From positions 1,240,001 to 1,304,000 of the forward strand of contig NZ_CP162511.1 of assembly GCF_040939305.1 (NCBI RefSeq): DNA of 64,000 nucleotides, given 5' to 3'. This document shows, piece by piece, positions 19,528 through 26,807 of the stretch. Position numbers and translations under genes: made by a program. How positions within the stretch are numbered: position 1 is the first letter of the stretch; the number at the start of each line of letters is the position of its first letter. The stretch comes from Herbiconiux sp. A18JL235 (GTDB lineage Bacteria; Actinomycetota; Actinomycetes; Actinomycetales; Microbacteriaceae). The notes below the pieces were generated by a model. It was not told the origin of the DNA. It made no database searches and saw only the letters and a list, made by a program, of their open reading frames with translations.

Positions 19528-20577
19528 ATGCCTACTTCTGTTCCCGCCCTCGTCGCCACCTCCACCACCGGTCCGTTCGAGAACGGCACCGTCGAGCGAC
19601 GCGACCTCCGACCCGGCGACGTGCGCATCGACATCGCCTACGCCGGCATCTGCCACTCCGACATCCACACCGTGCGCGGGGAGTGGGGTGCCACCGAGTA
19701 CCCCCTGACCCCCGGGCACGAGATCGCCGGTATCGTCTCCGAGGTCGGCGAGGGGGTCAGCCGCTACGCGGTCGGCGACCGCGTCGGCGTCGGCTGCTTC
19801 GTCGACTCCTGCCGCGAGTGCGCCGAGTGCCTCGCCGGAGAGGAGCAGTTCTGCCAGAAGGGCGTCATCTACACCTACGGCACCGTCGGCCACGACGGCG
19901 TGCGCACCCAGGGCGGCTACAGCCGGCAGATCGTCGTCGACGAGAACTACGTGGTGCGCATCCCCGACTCGCTCGACCTCGACGTCGCCGCCCCGCTCCT
20001 GTGCGCGGGCATCACGCTCTACTCGCCGCTCAGGCGCTGGAAGGCCGGCCCCGGCGTGCGCGTCGGCATCGTCGGCATGGGCGGCCTCGGCCACATGGGC
20101 GTGAAGATTGCCCACGCGCTCGGCGCCCACGTCACCGTGCTCAGCCAGAGCCTGTCGAAGAAGGACGACGGACTGCGCTTCGGCGCCGACGAGTACGTCG
20201 CCACCAGCGACCCCGAGAGCCTGCGCGCCCTGCGCGGCAGTTTCGACCTCATCATCTCGACGGTCTCGGCCGACATCGACCTCGACCGCTTCCTCGGCCT
20301 CCTCGGCACCGGGGGCGCGCTGGTGTTCGTCGGTCTGCCAGAGAACCCGCAGCAGTTCAGCATGTTCTCTCTCACGAGCGCCCGGCGCATCATCGCCGGC
20401 TCGAACATCGGCGGCATCCGCGAGACCCAGGAGATGCTCGACTTCTGCGCCGAGCACGGCATCGCCGCCGAGATCGAGACCATCGCGGCCTCCGAGGTCG
20501 ACGGGGCGTGGGACAGGGTGGTCGCGAGCGACGTGCGCTACCGCTTCGTCATCGACGCCGAGACCATCGGCGGCTGA
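19528..20577 (+). CDS. NAD(P)-dependent zinc alcohol dehydrogenase (AdhC/CAD-like)
   Basis: A 349-residue medium-chain dehydrogenase. The catalytic zinc ligands are in [15 protein letters not shown] and PGHEIAG. The four-cysteine structural zinc loop is [15 protein letters not shown]. The nucleotide-binding motif is [21 protein letters not shown]. The pattern resembles the cinnamyl-alcohol/YahK-like group that reduces aldehydes, usually with NADPH. It is a single-gene unit with its own leaderless promoter and ends at a 14-bp perfect-stem terminator. Confidence 0.92.
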   Translation: MPTSVPALVATSTTGPFENGTVERRDLRPGDVRIDIAYAGICHSDIHTVRGEWGATEYPLTPGHEIAGIVSEVGEGVSRYAVGDRVGVGCFVDSCRECAECLAGEEQFCQKGVIYTYGTVGHDGVRTQGGYSRQIVVDENYVVRIPDSLDLDVAAPLLCAGITLYSPLRRWKAGPGVRVGIVGMGGLGHMGVKIAHALGAHVTVLSQSLSKKDDGLRFGADEYVATSDPESLRALRGSFDLIISTVSADIDLDRFLGLLGTGGALVFVGLPENPQQFSMFSLTSARRIIAGSNIGGIRETQEMLDFCAEHGIAAEIETIAASEVDGAWDRVVASDVRYRFVIDAETIGG

Positions 20578-20590
20578 GCCGAGCCGCCAC

Positions 20591-20635
20591 GAACGACGAG
20601 AGCCACTCCCGCATCGGGGGCGGCTCTCGTCGTTC
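20591..20635. terminator. bidirectional hairpin terminator
   Basis: A perfect 14-bp stem: GAACGACGAGAGCC (20591-20604) with GGCTCTCGTCGTTC (20622-20635), 17-base loop. It lies between the convergent alcohol dehydrogenase and acetyltransferase genes and can serve both. Confidence 0.85.
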
Positions 20636-20688
20636 CTGACGGGTGCGGCGGGGGGAGATGAGCGGATGCGCGGGCACGCCTCGACGCG

Positions 20689-21150
20689 TCAGCCCAGGTC
20701 GAGCTCGTAGTAGACGGCGAGGGGGCCGCTGCCACGGCCCTCGTGGCAGTCGAACCCGCGCTTGTCGTAGAGGTGCCGAGCGGCGAGGTCGTCTTCGGAG
20801 GTGTTGAGGTCGAGGTAGCCGGCTCCGCGGGAGCGCGCGTGCGCGATCACCTCGTCGAGGAGGGCGGTGCCGAGCCCTCGGCCGCGGTGCTGCGGGGCGA
20901 CGTAGAGCTCGGCCAGGTAGGCCTCGAGGACCGGCTGCCAGAGGTTTTCGCGGAAGCGGAGCACCGCGACGCCGAGCGGAGGCTCCCCGGTGAGGAGCAC
21001 GCTCGTGTCGCCCGCGGCGGAGAGGGCGGCGAGCCGGTCGGCGAGCCAGGCCGGCTCGGGAGCCGGATCGTCGTACTCGCGATTGAAGTCGACGAGCAGG
21101 TGGGCGGCTGCGGCGAAGTCGGCAGCGGTCGCGGCCAGGGCGGCGGGCAC
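20689..21150 (-). CDS. GNAT-family N-acetyltransferase
   Basis: About 153 residues with the GNAT fold. The acetyl-CoA pyrophosphate-binding motif A is YLAELYVAPQHRGRGLGTALLDEVIAHARSRG, and the C-terminal LNTSEDDLAARHLYDKRGF is typical of motif B. The substrate is unknown. It begins 1 base after the siderophore-interacting protein gene if GTG 21150 is used. An ATG at 21183 would overlap that gene by 32 bases, and neither start has an obvious SD. Co-transcription with an iron-regulated gene raises the possibility of a role linked to siderophore modification, but this is inference. Confidence 0.82.
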   Translation of the reverse strand: MPAALAATAADFAAAAHLLVDFNREYDDPAPEPAWLADRLAALSAAGDTSVLLTGEPPLGVAVLRFRENLWQPVLEAYLAELYVAPQHRGRGLGTALLDEVIAHARSRGAGYLDLNTSEDDLAARHLYDKRGFDCHEGRGSGPLAVYYELDLG

Positions 21151-21151
21151 G

Positions 21152-22018
21152 TCAGGCTGCCGCGCCGGGCGCGACGCCGGCATTCGACGCGGTGGCGGCC
21201 TCGGCCTCCGCTTCCGCCTCGGCCCTCGCGAGCTCGGCCTTCCACTGGCGGAACCCCTCCTCGGTGCGGCCCCGCCGCCAGTAGCCCGAGATCGAGACCT
21301 GGCTGCGGCTGAGCCCGCGCTCCCTGAGCAGGTAGGGGCGGATGCCGTGCATGACCTCCTCCGCCTCCCCGTGCACGAAGGCGTGAACGCGGCCCTCGGG
21401 CCAGTCGAGGGCGCGCACCGCGATCTCGAGGGCGTCGGCAGGAGCATCCGTGCCGTCGGCGGCGTGCCGGTAGAGGTGCTCGACCGTGCCGTGCGCGGGC
21501 AGGTCGAGCTGCGGCTCGGCGCCCTCGCGGTTGACCAGCAGGATGACCCGGGCCACGGCGTCGCGGGGGAGCGCCTCCACGGCGGCGGCGATGGCGGGCA
21601 CCGCCGACTCGTCGCCCGCGAGCAGGTGCCAGTCGGCAGCGGGGTCGGGGCGGTAGGCGCCGCCCGGCCCGTTCACGACCAGCGTATCGCCCGGGCGCGC
21701 GGCCGCTGCCCAGGGGCCGGCCACGCCGGTGTCGCCATGCACGACGAAGTCGATGGTGAGCGTTCCCGCCGCGGTGTCGGGGCGCAGTGCGGTGTAGGTG
21801 CGCACGTCGGGGAGCTGGTCGGGCGGCATGCTGCCGCGCAGTGCCCTCAGGTCGAGCGTCTCGGGGTAGTCGACCCCGGGCTTCGGGAACAGGAGCTTGA
21901 CGTAGCGGTCGGTGAAGCGGCTCCCCTCGAACGCCGACAGGTCGTCGCTGTGGAACGTGACGCGGCGGATGGTCGGGGTGAACCATCCGGCCTCGGTGAC
22001 GGTGAGCTGGGTCGACAT
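21152..22018 (-). CDS. siderophore-interacting protein (ferric-siderophore reductase, SIP/ViuB family)
   Basis: A 288-residue FAD-dependent reductase that releases iron from imported ferric siderophores in the cytoplasm. The N-terminal FAD-binding barrel has FEGSRFTDRYVKLLFP, followed by TLTIDFVVHGDTGVAGPWAAAARPGD. The C-terminal SIP domain has HLLAGDESAVPAIAAAVEALP and the final SGYWRRGRTEEGFRQWKAEL motif typical of SIP proteins. A DtxR/IdeR-type box overlaps its -10 element, so it should be expressed only under iron limitation. Confidence 0.93.
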   Translation of the reverse strand: MSTQLTVTEAGWFTPTIRRVTFHSDDLSAFEGSRFTDRYVKLLFPKPGVDYPETLDLRALRGSMPPDQLPDVRTYTALRPDTAAGTLTIDFVVHGDTGVAGPWAAAARPGDTLVVNGPGGAYRPDPAADWHLLAGDESAVPAIAAAVEALPRDAVARVILLVNREGAEPQLDLPAHGTVEHLYRHAADGTDAPADALEIAVRALDWPEGRVHAFVHGEAEEVMHGIRPYLLRERGLSRSQVSISGYWRRGRTEEGFRQWKAELARAEAEAEAEAATASNAGVAPGAAA

Positions 22019-22024
22019 GCCTTC

Positions 22025-22030
22025 AGTTTA
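22025..22030 (-). promoter_or_regulatory. -10 box (leaderless) of the SIP gene
   Basis: On the minus strand TAAACT is followed by six bases and the ATG at 22018. The box overlaps the iron box at 22028-22046, so a bound repressor would block polymerase directly. Confidence 0.6.
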
Positions 22031-22046
22031 GGGCATCCTAACCTAA
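22028..22046. promoter_or_regulatory. DtxR/IdeR-type iron box, SIP promoter
   Basis: TTAGGGCATCCTAACCTAA matches 15 of 19 positions of the consensus TTAGGTTAGGCTAACCTAA, including both TTAGG and CCTAA ends. It predicts repression by an Fe2+-loaded DtxR/IdeR protein. Confidence 0.85.
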
Positions 22047-22086
22047 GCTAAACCTATTCGGTGGAAGCGATGTCGCATCCCCGCGC

Positions 22087-22092
22087 TACGCT
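22087..22092 (+). promoter_or_regulatory. -10 box (leaderless) of the YjbR-like gene
   Basis: TACGCT, six bases, then ATG at 22099. No SD is present. Confidence 0.55.
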
Positions 22093-22098
22093 CGGCCC

Positions 22099-22461
22099 AT
22101 GACCGAGAGCTTCGGACGCGAGCAGGTCCTCGAGCTGTGCGCCGGCCTTCCCGCCACCACCGACGAGCGCCCGTTCGGGCCCGAGACCGCCGTGGCGAAG
22201 GTGGTGGGCAAGGTGTTCGCCATCGTCCCGCTCGACGCCCCGGTGGGCTCCGAGACCGTGACGCTCAAGGTCGCGCCGCCGCACGGTGAGGCGCTCGTGC
22301 GCGACCACGCCTGGGTGCGCCCCGGCTACCACATGAACAAGCGGCACTGGGTGACCGTCGCCCTGAACGGCGACGAGGTCGACCACCAGCTGGTGATCGA
22401 CCTCGTCATCAATTCCTACGACCTCGTCGTGGCCGGGTTGCCGCGCGCGCAGCGACCGTGA
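22099..22461 (+). CDS. MmcQ/YjbR-family protein
   Basis: A 120-residue protein of the YjbR (CyaY-like fold) family, often annotated as DNA-binding although the biochemical role is not established. Typical features are an N-terminal LELCAGLPATTDERPFGPETAVAKVVGKVFAIV, a central TLKVAPPHGEALVRDHAWVRPGYHMNKRHWVTV and a C-terminal IDLVINSYDLVVAGLPRAQR. It reads in the opposite direction to the SIP gene and ends at a large palindromic element. Confidence 0.85.
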   Translation: MTESFGREQVLELCAGLPATTDERPFGPETAVAKVVGKVFAIVPLDAPVGSETVTLKVAPPHGEALVRDHAWVRPGYHMNKRHWVTVALNGDEVDHQLVIDLVINSYDLVVAGLPRAQRP

Positions 22462-22480
22462 GCCCGGAGACGCCGAAAGG

Positions 22481-22559
22481 CCGGTTCGAAACCGCAAACG
22501 TGGCGTCGTCCGCAGCCCTCACGGGCTCGGGCGACGCCACGTTTGCGTTTCTGAACCGG
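22481..22559. repeat. palindromic element, copy 2
   Basis: A 28-bp inverted repeat with 25 pairs: left arm from 22481 (CCGGTTCGAAACCGCAAACG), right arm ending 22559. The centre again contains AGCCC/GGGCT. It is related to the element at 19316-19394. Here it lies between convergent genes and could work as a terminator. Confidence 0.75.
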
Positions 22560-22571
22560 CCCGACCCGGCG

Positions 22572-23594
22572 CTAGTTCGCGGGCACCTTGGCGGCGGCGT
22601 CGGCGAGCTGGGGCACCAGGCCCTCGAGCACCACGGGGATGCTCAGCACCGAGGCGGCGCTGTAGGCCATGGTGAGTTCGTCGTTCGGGTCGAGCACGAC
22701 GGCGCGACCGTCCTTCACCACGGGAAGGGTCTGGATGAGCGGGTCGGCCGTGGTCTCGGCCGCGGTGAATCCGATCGGCAGCAGCACGGCGACCTGGGCG
22801 TCGAGGGAGGAGATCTGCTCGGCCGAGACGTTGGCGAAGAACCCGGCGGGCTCGAGCTCGAGCACGGCGGGGTTCTGCACGAAGCCGAGCTGGGCGAGCA
22901 GGTCGAAGCGGCCGTCGCCGGCGAGGTAGGCCCCGTAGGCGTCGCCGAACTTCGTGCCCGCCACCGTGGTGAGTCCGGCGAACTCCGGATGCGCGGCAGC
23001 CGCCTCGTCGATCGCCGCGTTGGTCTCGTCGACCAGGGCTGCCGCCTCGTCGCTCTTGCCGAGGGCGGCGCCCACCTGCTCGAGCTGCGCATCCCACGCG
23101 GTGGCGAACGCCGCGGTTCCCTGGGGGGCGTAGACCGTCGGCGCGATCTCGGAGAGACGCTGGAACTCCTTCTCGTCGCCGGCCGAGCGGGTGTTGAGGA
23201 TGAGGTCGGGGTCGAGCGCCTGGATCTGCTCGAAGTTCACGCTGTCGCCCGTGCTCTCGATGAGCTCGGGGGTGACGTCGCCGAAGAGCTCGGTCGCCCA
23301 GGGGCCGACACCCTTCTCGCCGGCGGTGAAGCCCTGCCACGAGTAGACGCCGACGGGGGTGACGCCGAGCGCCAGTGCCATCTCGGCGTCGGACCAGCCG
23401 AGGGCGACGACCTTCAGGTCGTCGCTCGGGGCGGGGACGGCGATCTCGCCGAACAGCGTGTCGACGGTGCTCGACGAGCCGTCGGCGGCTGGCGTCTCGG
23501 TGGTGGCGGAGGTGGTGCCCGAGCATGCGGTGAGTGCGAGACCGGAGGCGGCGACGAGGGCGATGCCGGCGAGCGAGCGGCGAAGGGGGCGCAT
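22572..23594 (-). CDS. ferric-siderophore ABC transporter, substrate-binding lipoprotein
   Basis: A 340-residue class III (FecB/FepB-like) binding protein. The lipoprotein signal peptide MRPLRRSLAGIALVAASGLA has lipobox LTAC and acylated C24. A Ser/Thr/Ala-rich linker follows, then two lobes joined by a long helix (EEAAALVDETNAAIDEAAAAHPEFAG). The ALDPDLILNTRSAGDEKEFQRLSEIAPTVY segment is typical of the family. It is preceded by its own iron box at 23625-23643 and lies downstream of the cognate permease and ATPase genes. It would capture a ferric siderophore outside the membrane. Confidence 0.93.
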   Translation of the reverse strand: MRPLRRSLAGIALVAASGLALTACSGTTSATTETPAADGSSSTVDTLFGEIAVPAPSDDLKVVALGWSDAEMALALGVTPVGVYSWQGFTAGEKGVGPWATELFGDVTPELIESTGDSVNFEQIQALDPDLILNTRSAGDEKEFQRLSEIAPTVYAPQGTAAFATAWDAQLEQVGAALGKSDEAAALVDETNAAIDEAAAAHPEFAGLTTVAGTKFGDAYGAYLAGDGRFDLLAQLGFVQNPAVLELEPAGFFANVSAEQISSLDAQVAVLLPIGFTAAETTADPLIQTLPVVKDGRAVVLDPNDELTMAYSAASVLSIPVVLEGLVPQLADAAAKVPAN

Positions 23595-23624
23595 AGGAGT
23601 CTTTCGGGTGAGACGACGAGGGAT

Positions 23625-23643
23625 GTAGGTAAGGCTACCCTGA
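23625..23643. promoter_or_regulatory. DtxR/IdeR-type iron box, binding-protein promoter
   Basis: GTAGGTAAGGCTACCCTGA matches 15 of 19 positions of the consensus. It lies 31 bases upstream of the ATG at 23594 and overlaps likely -10 sequences, consistent with iron repression. Confidence 0.78.
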
Positions 23644-23672
23644 GTAAGTCACGACGGGATAACGACGGACGA

Positions 23673-23709
23673 CCCCGACTCAGTGCGCCCCGACTCAGTG
23701 CGCCCCGAC
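23673..23709. repeat. 15-bp tandem repeat on the ABC ATPase stop codon
   Basis: The 15-bp unit CCCCGACTCAGTGCG occurs at 23673-23687 and 23688-23702, followed by a half copy. Each unit carries the stop codon (TCA on the + strand) of the minus-strand ATPase gene in the same frame. Confidence 0.8.
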
Positions 23710-24489
23710 CAGCGGCACCACGAGCGGCGTGTGCGACTCCGGGTCGTCGATGATGCGGCAGCGCAACCCGAACACCTCCTCGACGAGCTCGGCGGTCACG
23801 ATCTCACCGGGCGCGCCCTCCGCGACGATCGCCCCGTCGCGCATGGCGATGAGATGCGTGGCGTAACGAGCCGCCTGATTGAGGTCGTGGAGCACGGCGA
23901 CCAAGGTGCGATCACCCGAGCGGTTGAGCCGGGTGAACAGCTCGAGCAGCTCCACCTGGTGGGTGATGTCGAGGTAGGTCGTCGGCTCGTCGAGCAGCAG
24001 CAGCGGGGTCTCCTGGGCCAGGGCCATGGCCACCCACACACGCTGCCGCTGACCGCCGGAGAGCTCGTCGACGGTGCGGCCCGAGAGCTCGGTGACGTTG
24101 GTGGCCTCCATCGCCCTGGCCACCGCATCCTCGTCGCTCTGCGACCAGCGCTTCAGGATGGTCTGGTGCGGGTAGCGCCCGCGGGAGACGAGGTCGATCA
24201 CCGAGATGCCCTCCGGTGCGATCGAGGTCTGCGGCAGCAGACCGACCCGCTTCGCGACCTCCTTCGAAGGCAGCCTCGCGATGTCGCCCCCGTCGAGCAG
24301 CACCCGGCCGGCACTCGGTTTCAGCAGCCTCGCGAGCGAGCGCAGAAGCGTCGACTTGCCGCAGGCGTTCGGGCCCACGATGACGGTGAACGACCCGTCG
24401 GGAACGGCGACGTCGAGTTCGGGGATGATGGTGCGCTGGTCGTAGCCGACGCGGAGGGAGGTCGCCTCGAGACGAGAAGACACGGTCAC
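23695..24489 (-). CDS. ferric-siderophore ABC transporter, ATPase
   Basis: A 264-residue FecE/FepC-type ATPase. Walker A is GPNACGKSTLL, the Q-loop LLPQTS, the ABC signature LSGGQRQRVWVAMAL, Walker B PLLLLDEPTTYLD and the switch histidine in LVAVLHDLNQAARYA. It powers import through the two FecCD permeases encoded just upstream, and its start overlaps the last codons of the second permease gene (4 bp). The stop codon is duplicated by a 15-bp tandem repeat. Confidence 0.95.
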   Translation of the reverse strand: MTVSSRLEATSLRVGYDQRTIIPELDVAVPDGSFTVIVGPNACGKSTLLRSLARLLKPSAGRVLLDGGDIARLPSKEVAKRVGLLPQTSIAPEGISVIDLVSRGRYPHQTILKRWSQSDEDAVARAMEATNVTELSGRTVDELSGGQRQRVWVAMALAQETPLLLLDEPTTYLDITHQVELLELFTRLNRSGDRTLVAVLHDLNQAARYATHLIAMRDGAIVAEGAPGEIVTAELVEEVFGLRCRIIDDPESHTPLVVPLVGAH

Positions 24490-25514
24490 CGCCTTCCTGC
24501 GGGAGAGATGAGCACTGCGATGAGATAGACGCCGCCGAGCGTGACGGTGACGGCGCCGACGGGGAGCTGGCCGGGGGCGATGATGCGCTGGGCGACGACG
24601 TCGCTGGCGAGCAGGAGAGCCGCGCCCATCGCCGCAGCGGGCACGAGCGGGAGCCCAGGGGCGCCGGTGATCCTGCGCGCGATCTGGGGCGCGGCGAGGG
24701 CGATGAAGATGATCGGGCCCGTGACTGCGGTGACCGTCGCGACCAGGGCGACGCCCAGCACGAGGAGCACGAGCCTGGTGCGCTCGAGCGGCACGCCGAG
24801 GGCGCGTGCGGCGTCGTCGCCCAGTTCGAGCATCCGGAGCCGGGCGGCGGTGAGGGCGACGAGCGGCACGATGACGGCGAGGGCGATGGCCACGGGAACC
24901 ACCTCGCCCCAGCCGAGACCCGACAGGGAGCCCATGCTCCAGCTGGCGGCGGCGATGGAGACGTTGAGGTCGGCGCGGAGCTGGATGAAGTCGTTCAGGG
25001 CATTCAGCACGGCGCCCACCGCGATGCCGATGACGACGAGTCGGAAGCCCTGGAGTCCGCGGCGGAAGGCGAGGAGATAGACGACCAGCGCGGTGACGAG
25101 ACCGCCGAGCAGGGCCCCGGTGACAGTGGCGAGGTAGCTGCCGCCTGCCGCCAGCCCCACGAGCAGGGCGCCGGAGAACGCGCCGGAGTTGAAACCGATG
25201 ATGTCGGGGCTGCCGAGCGGGTTGCGGGTGAGTGACTGGAACAGCGCGCCGGAGAGGCCGAGCGCGACCCCGGCGAGCACCGCGAGGAGCACGCGCGGCA
25301 GGCGCCAGTCGAGCACGATGCGCAGCACCCCGTCGGAACCCGTGCCGCCGAGGGCGGCGAGCAGCTGGTCGAGCGGGATGGGGTACTCGCCCTGGGTGAG
25401 GGAGAACGCGCCCACGGCGGCGGTGACCACGACCAGCACGCCCACCACCACCAGGGTGCGCGGATGCAGCACACCGCTCACCGGGCCCAGCCGGTAGCTG
25501 CGGCGGGCGGTCAC
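24486..25514 (-). CDS. ferric-siderophore ABC transporter, FecCD-type permease 2
   Basis: A 342-residue BtuC/FecD-like permease with about ten helices. Conserved segments include LPRVLLAVLAGVALGLSGALFQSLTRNPLGSPDIIGFNSGA, the ATPase-coupling RALGVPLERTRLVLLVLGVALVATVTAVTGPIIFIALAAPQIAR and the C-terminal QLPVGAVTVTLGGVYLIAVLI. Both ends overlap neighbouring genes by 4 bp, so it is part of a tightly coupled three-gene permease-permease-ATPase unit. It probably forms a heterodimer with the next protein. Confidence 0.94.
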   Translation of the reverse strand: MTARRSYRLGPVSGVLHPRTLVVVGVLVVVTAAVGAFSLTQGEYPIPLDQLLAALGGTGSDGVLRIVLDWRLPRVLLAVLAGVALGLSGALFQSLTRNPLGSPDIIGFNSGAFSGALLVGLAAGGSYLATVTGALLGGLVTALVVYLLAFRRGLQGFRLVVIGIAVGAVLNALNDFIQLRADLNVSIAAASWSMGSLSGLGWGEVVPVAIALAVIVPLVALTAARLRMLELGDDAARALGVPLERTRLVLLVLGVALVATVTAVTGPIIFIALAAPQIARRITGAPGLPLVPAAAMGAALLLASDVVAQRIIAPGQLPVGAVTVTLGGVYLIAVLISPAGRR

Positions 25515-26581
25515 AGGCCCTGTGTCTTCGAACGGCGGATGAGCAGCACGAGCACGGGGGCGCCGACGAAGGCCGTGACGATGCCCACCGGCATCTCGCC
25601 CTGCACGATCACGCGGCCGACGACGTCGGCGGAGACGAACACGAGGGGAGCGAAGACCATGGTGAGGGGGAGCACCCAGCGCTGGTCGGGGCCCACGATG
25701 GCGCGGGCAATGAACGGCGCCATGAGGCCGAGGAAGGCGATGGGCCCGGCGGCGGCGGTCGCGGCGCCGCAGAGCAATGTGATGGCCACGACCGAGATGA
25801 GACGGGTGCGCACGATCTTAGCGCCGAGCGAGGTGGCGAGGTCGTCGCCGAGCGCGACGACGTTGAGCGAGCGGGCGACGAGCAGGGCGAGCAGCACGCC
25901 GACGACGAAGAACGGGAGGATGCCGAGCACCGTGTCGAGCTGCCGGTTCTGCAGCGAGCCCGCCTGCCAGAACCGGATCTTGTCGAAGATGTCGGGGTTG
26001 CGGATGGTGATGGAGAACGTGACGCCCTGCAGGGCCGCCGAGAGCGCCACACCGGCGAGCACCAGTCGCACCGGGGTGGCCCCGCCGCCGCGGGAGCCGA
26101 TGAGGTACACCACGACGGCGGCGATGCCGGCGCCGGCGAACGACCACCAGATGTAGCTCGAGAGGTCGGCGGTGCCCAGCACCGCGACGGCGACCACCAC
26201 GGCGAAGTAGGCGCCGGAGTTCACGCCGAGGATACCGGGGTCGGCGAGCGGGTTGCGAGTGACCGCCTGCATCACGGCCCCGGCGAGTCCCAAAGCGCAG
26301 CCCACCACGAGCCCGAGCAGCAGCCGCGGCACCCGGAAGTCGGTGATGAGCACGGAGGTGGTGTCGGTGCCGCCTTCGGTGAGGGCCCGCCACACCACCC
26401 CGGGGGAGAAGCCGCCCGAGCCGATGAACAGGCTCGCCACCGAGACCAGGGCGAGCAGCAGCAGGGCGGCCACGAGGATGCCGAGGCGGGACGCGGTACT
26501 GCGGGCGATGCCGGTGGATGCTGCCGCCTTCGCCCGCTCCGCGCCGGTGGGCAGGCGCAGGCTGTCGAGGTCGGCGCTCAT
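25511..26581 (-). CDS. ferric-siderophore ABC transporter, FecCD-type permease 1
   Basis: A 356-residue permease of the same family, first gene of the transport operon. It shows PRLLLGLVVGCALGLAGAVMQAVTRNPLADPGILGVNSGAYFAV, the SLGAKIVRTRLISVVAITLLCGAATAAAGPIAFLGLMAPFIARAIVG coupling region and a C-terminal EMPVGIVTAFVGAPVLVLLI. A good SD (GAGGAGG) precedes the ATG. An iron box about 80 bases upstream should make the operon iron-repressed. Confidence 0.94.
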   Translation of the reverse strand: MSADLDSLRLPTGAERAKAAASTGIARSTASRLGILVAALLLLALVSVASLFIGSGGFSPGVVWRALTEGGTDTTSVLITDFRVPRLLLGLVVGCALGLAGAVMQAVTRNPLADPGILGVNSGAYFAVVVAVAVLGTADLSSYIWWSFAGAGIAAVVVYLIGSRGGGATPVRLVLAGVALSAALQGVTFSITIRNPDIFDKIRFWQAGSLQNRQLDTVLGILPFFVVGVLLALLVARSLNVVALGDDLATSLGAKIVRTRLISVVAITLLCGAATAAAGPIAFLGLMAPFIARAIVGPDQRWVLPLTMVFAPLVFVSADVVGRVIVQGEMPVGIVTAFVGAPVLVLLIRRSKTQGL

Positions 26582-26656
26582 CGGTGGGCCTCCTCGGGGC
26601 GTGGTGGTGCGGGGCGCGGGGTGTGGCGGGGCTGTCGGCCAGGGGTGTCGTTCAGG

Positions 26657-26675
26657 GCAGGTGAGGCTAGCCTAA
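26657..26675. promoter_or_regulatory. DtxR/IdeR-type iron box, permease operon
   Basis: GCAGGTGAGGCTAGCCTAA matches 15 of 19 consensus positions, with a well-kept AGGCTA core and CCTAA end. It lies between the permease operon and the divergent MFS gene, which it might also influence. Confidence 0.8.
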
Positions 26676-26795
26676 GCCAGGACGGGTCGCGGTGGCCTGC
26701 CGACCGGCGAGACCGCCGGGCTGCGAGCGCGGAGGCGAGGCCGTCGAACTGCAGGTGGACTGCCCGGCACGGCCCGCCGGAATCCGCCCGGGTGC

Positions 26796-26801
26796 GATAC
26801 T
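26796..26801 (+). promoter_or_regulatory. -10 box (leaderless) of MFS gene at 26808
   Basis: GATACT, six bases, then GTG at 26808. No SD is present. Confidence 0.55.
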
Positions 26802-26807
26802 CGGGGA

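Noticed and set aside
22572..26581. Siderophore biosynthesis cluster
   Set aside because: Only uptake, reduction and regulatory elements are visible; no NRPS or NIS synthetase gene is in the window.
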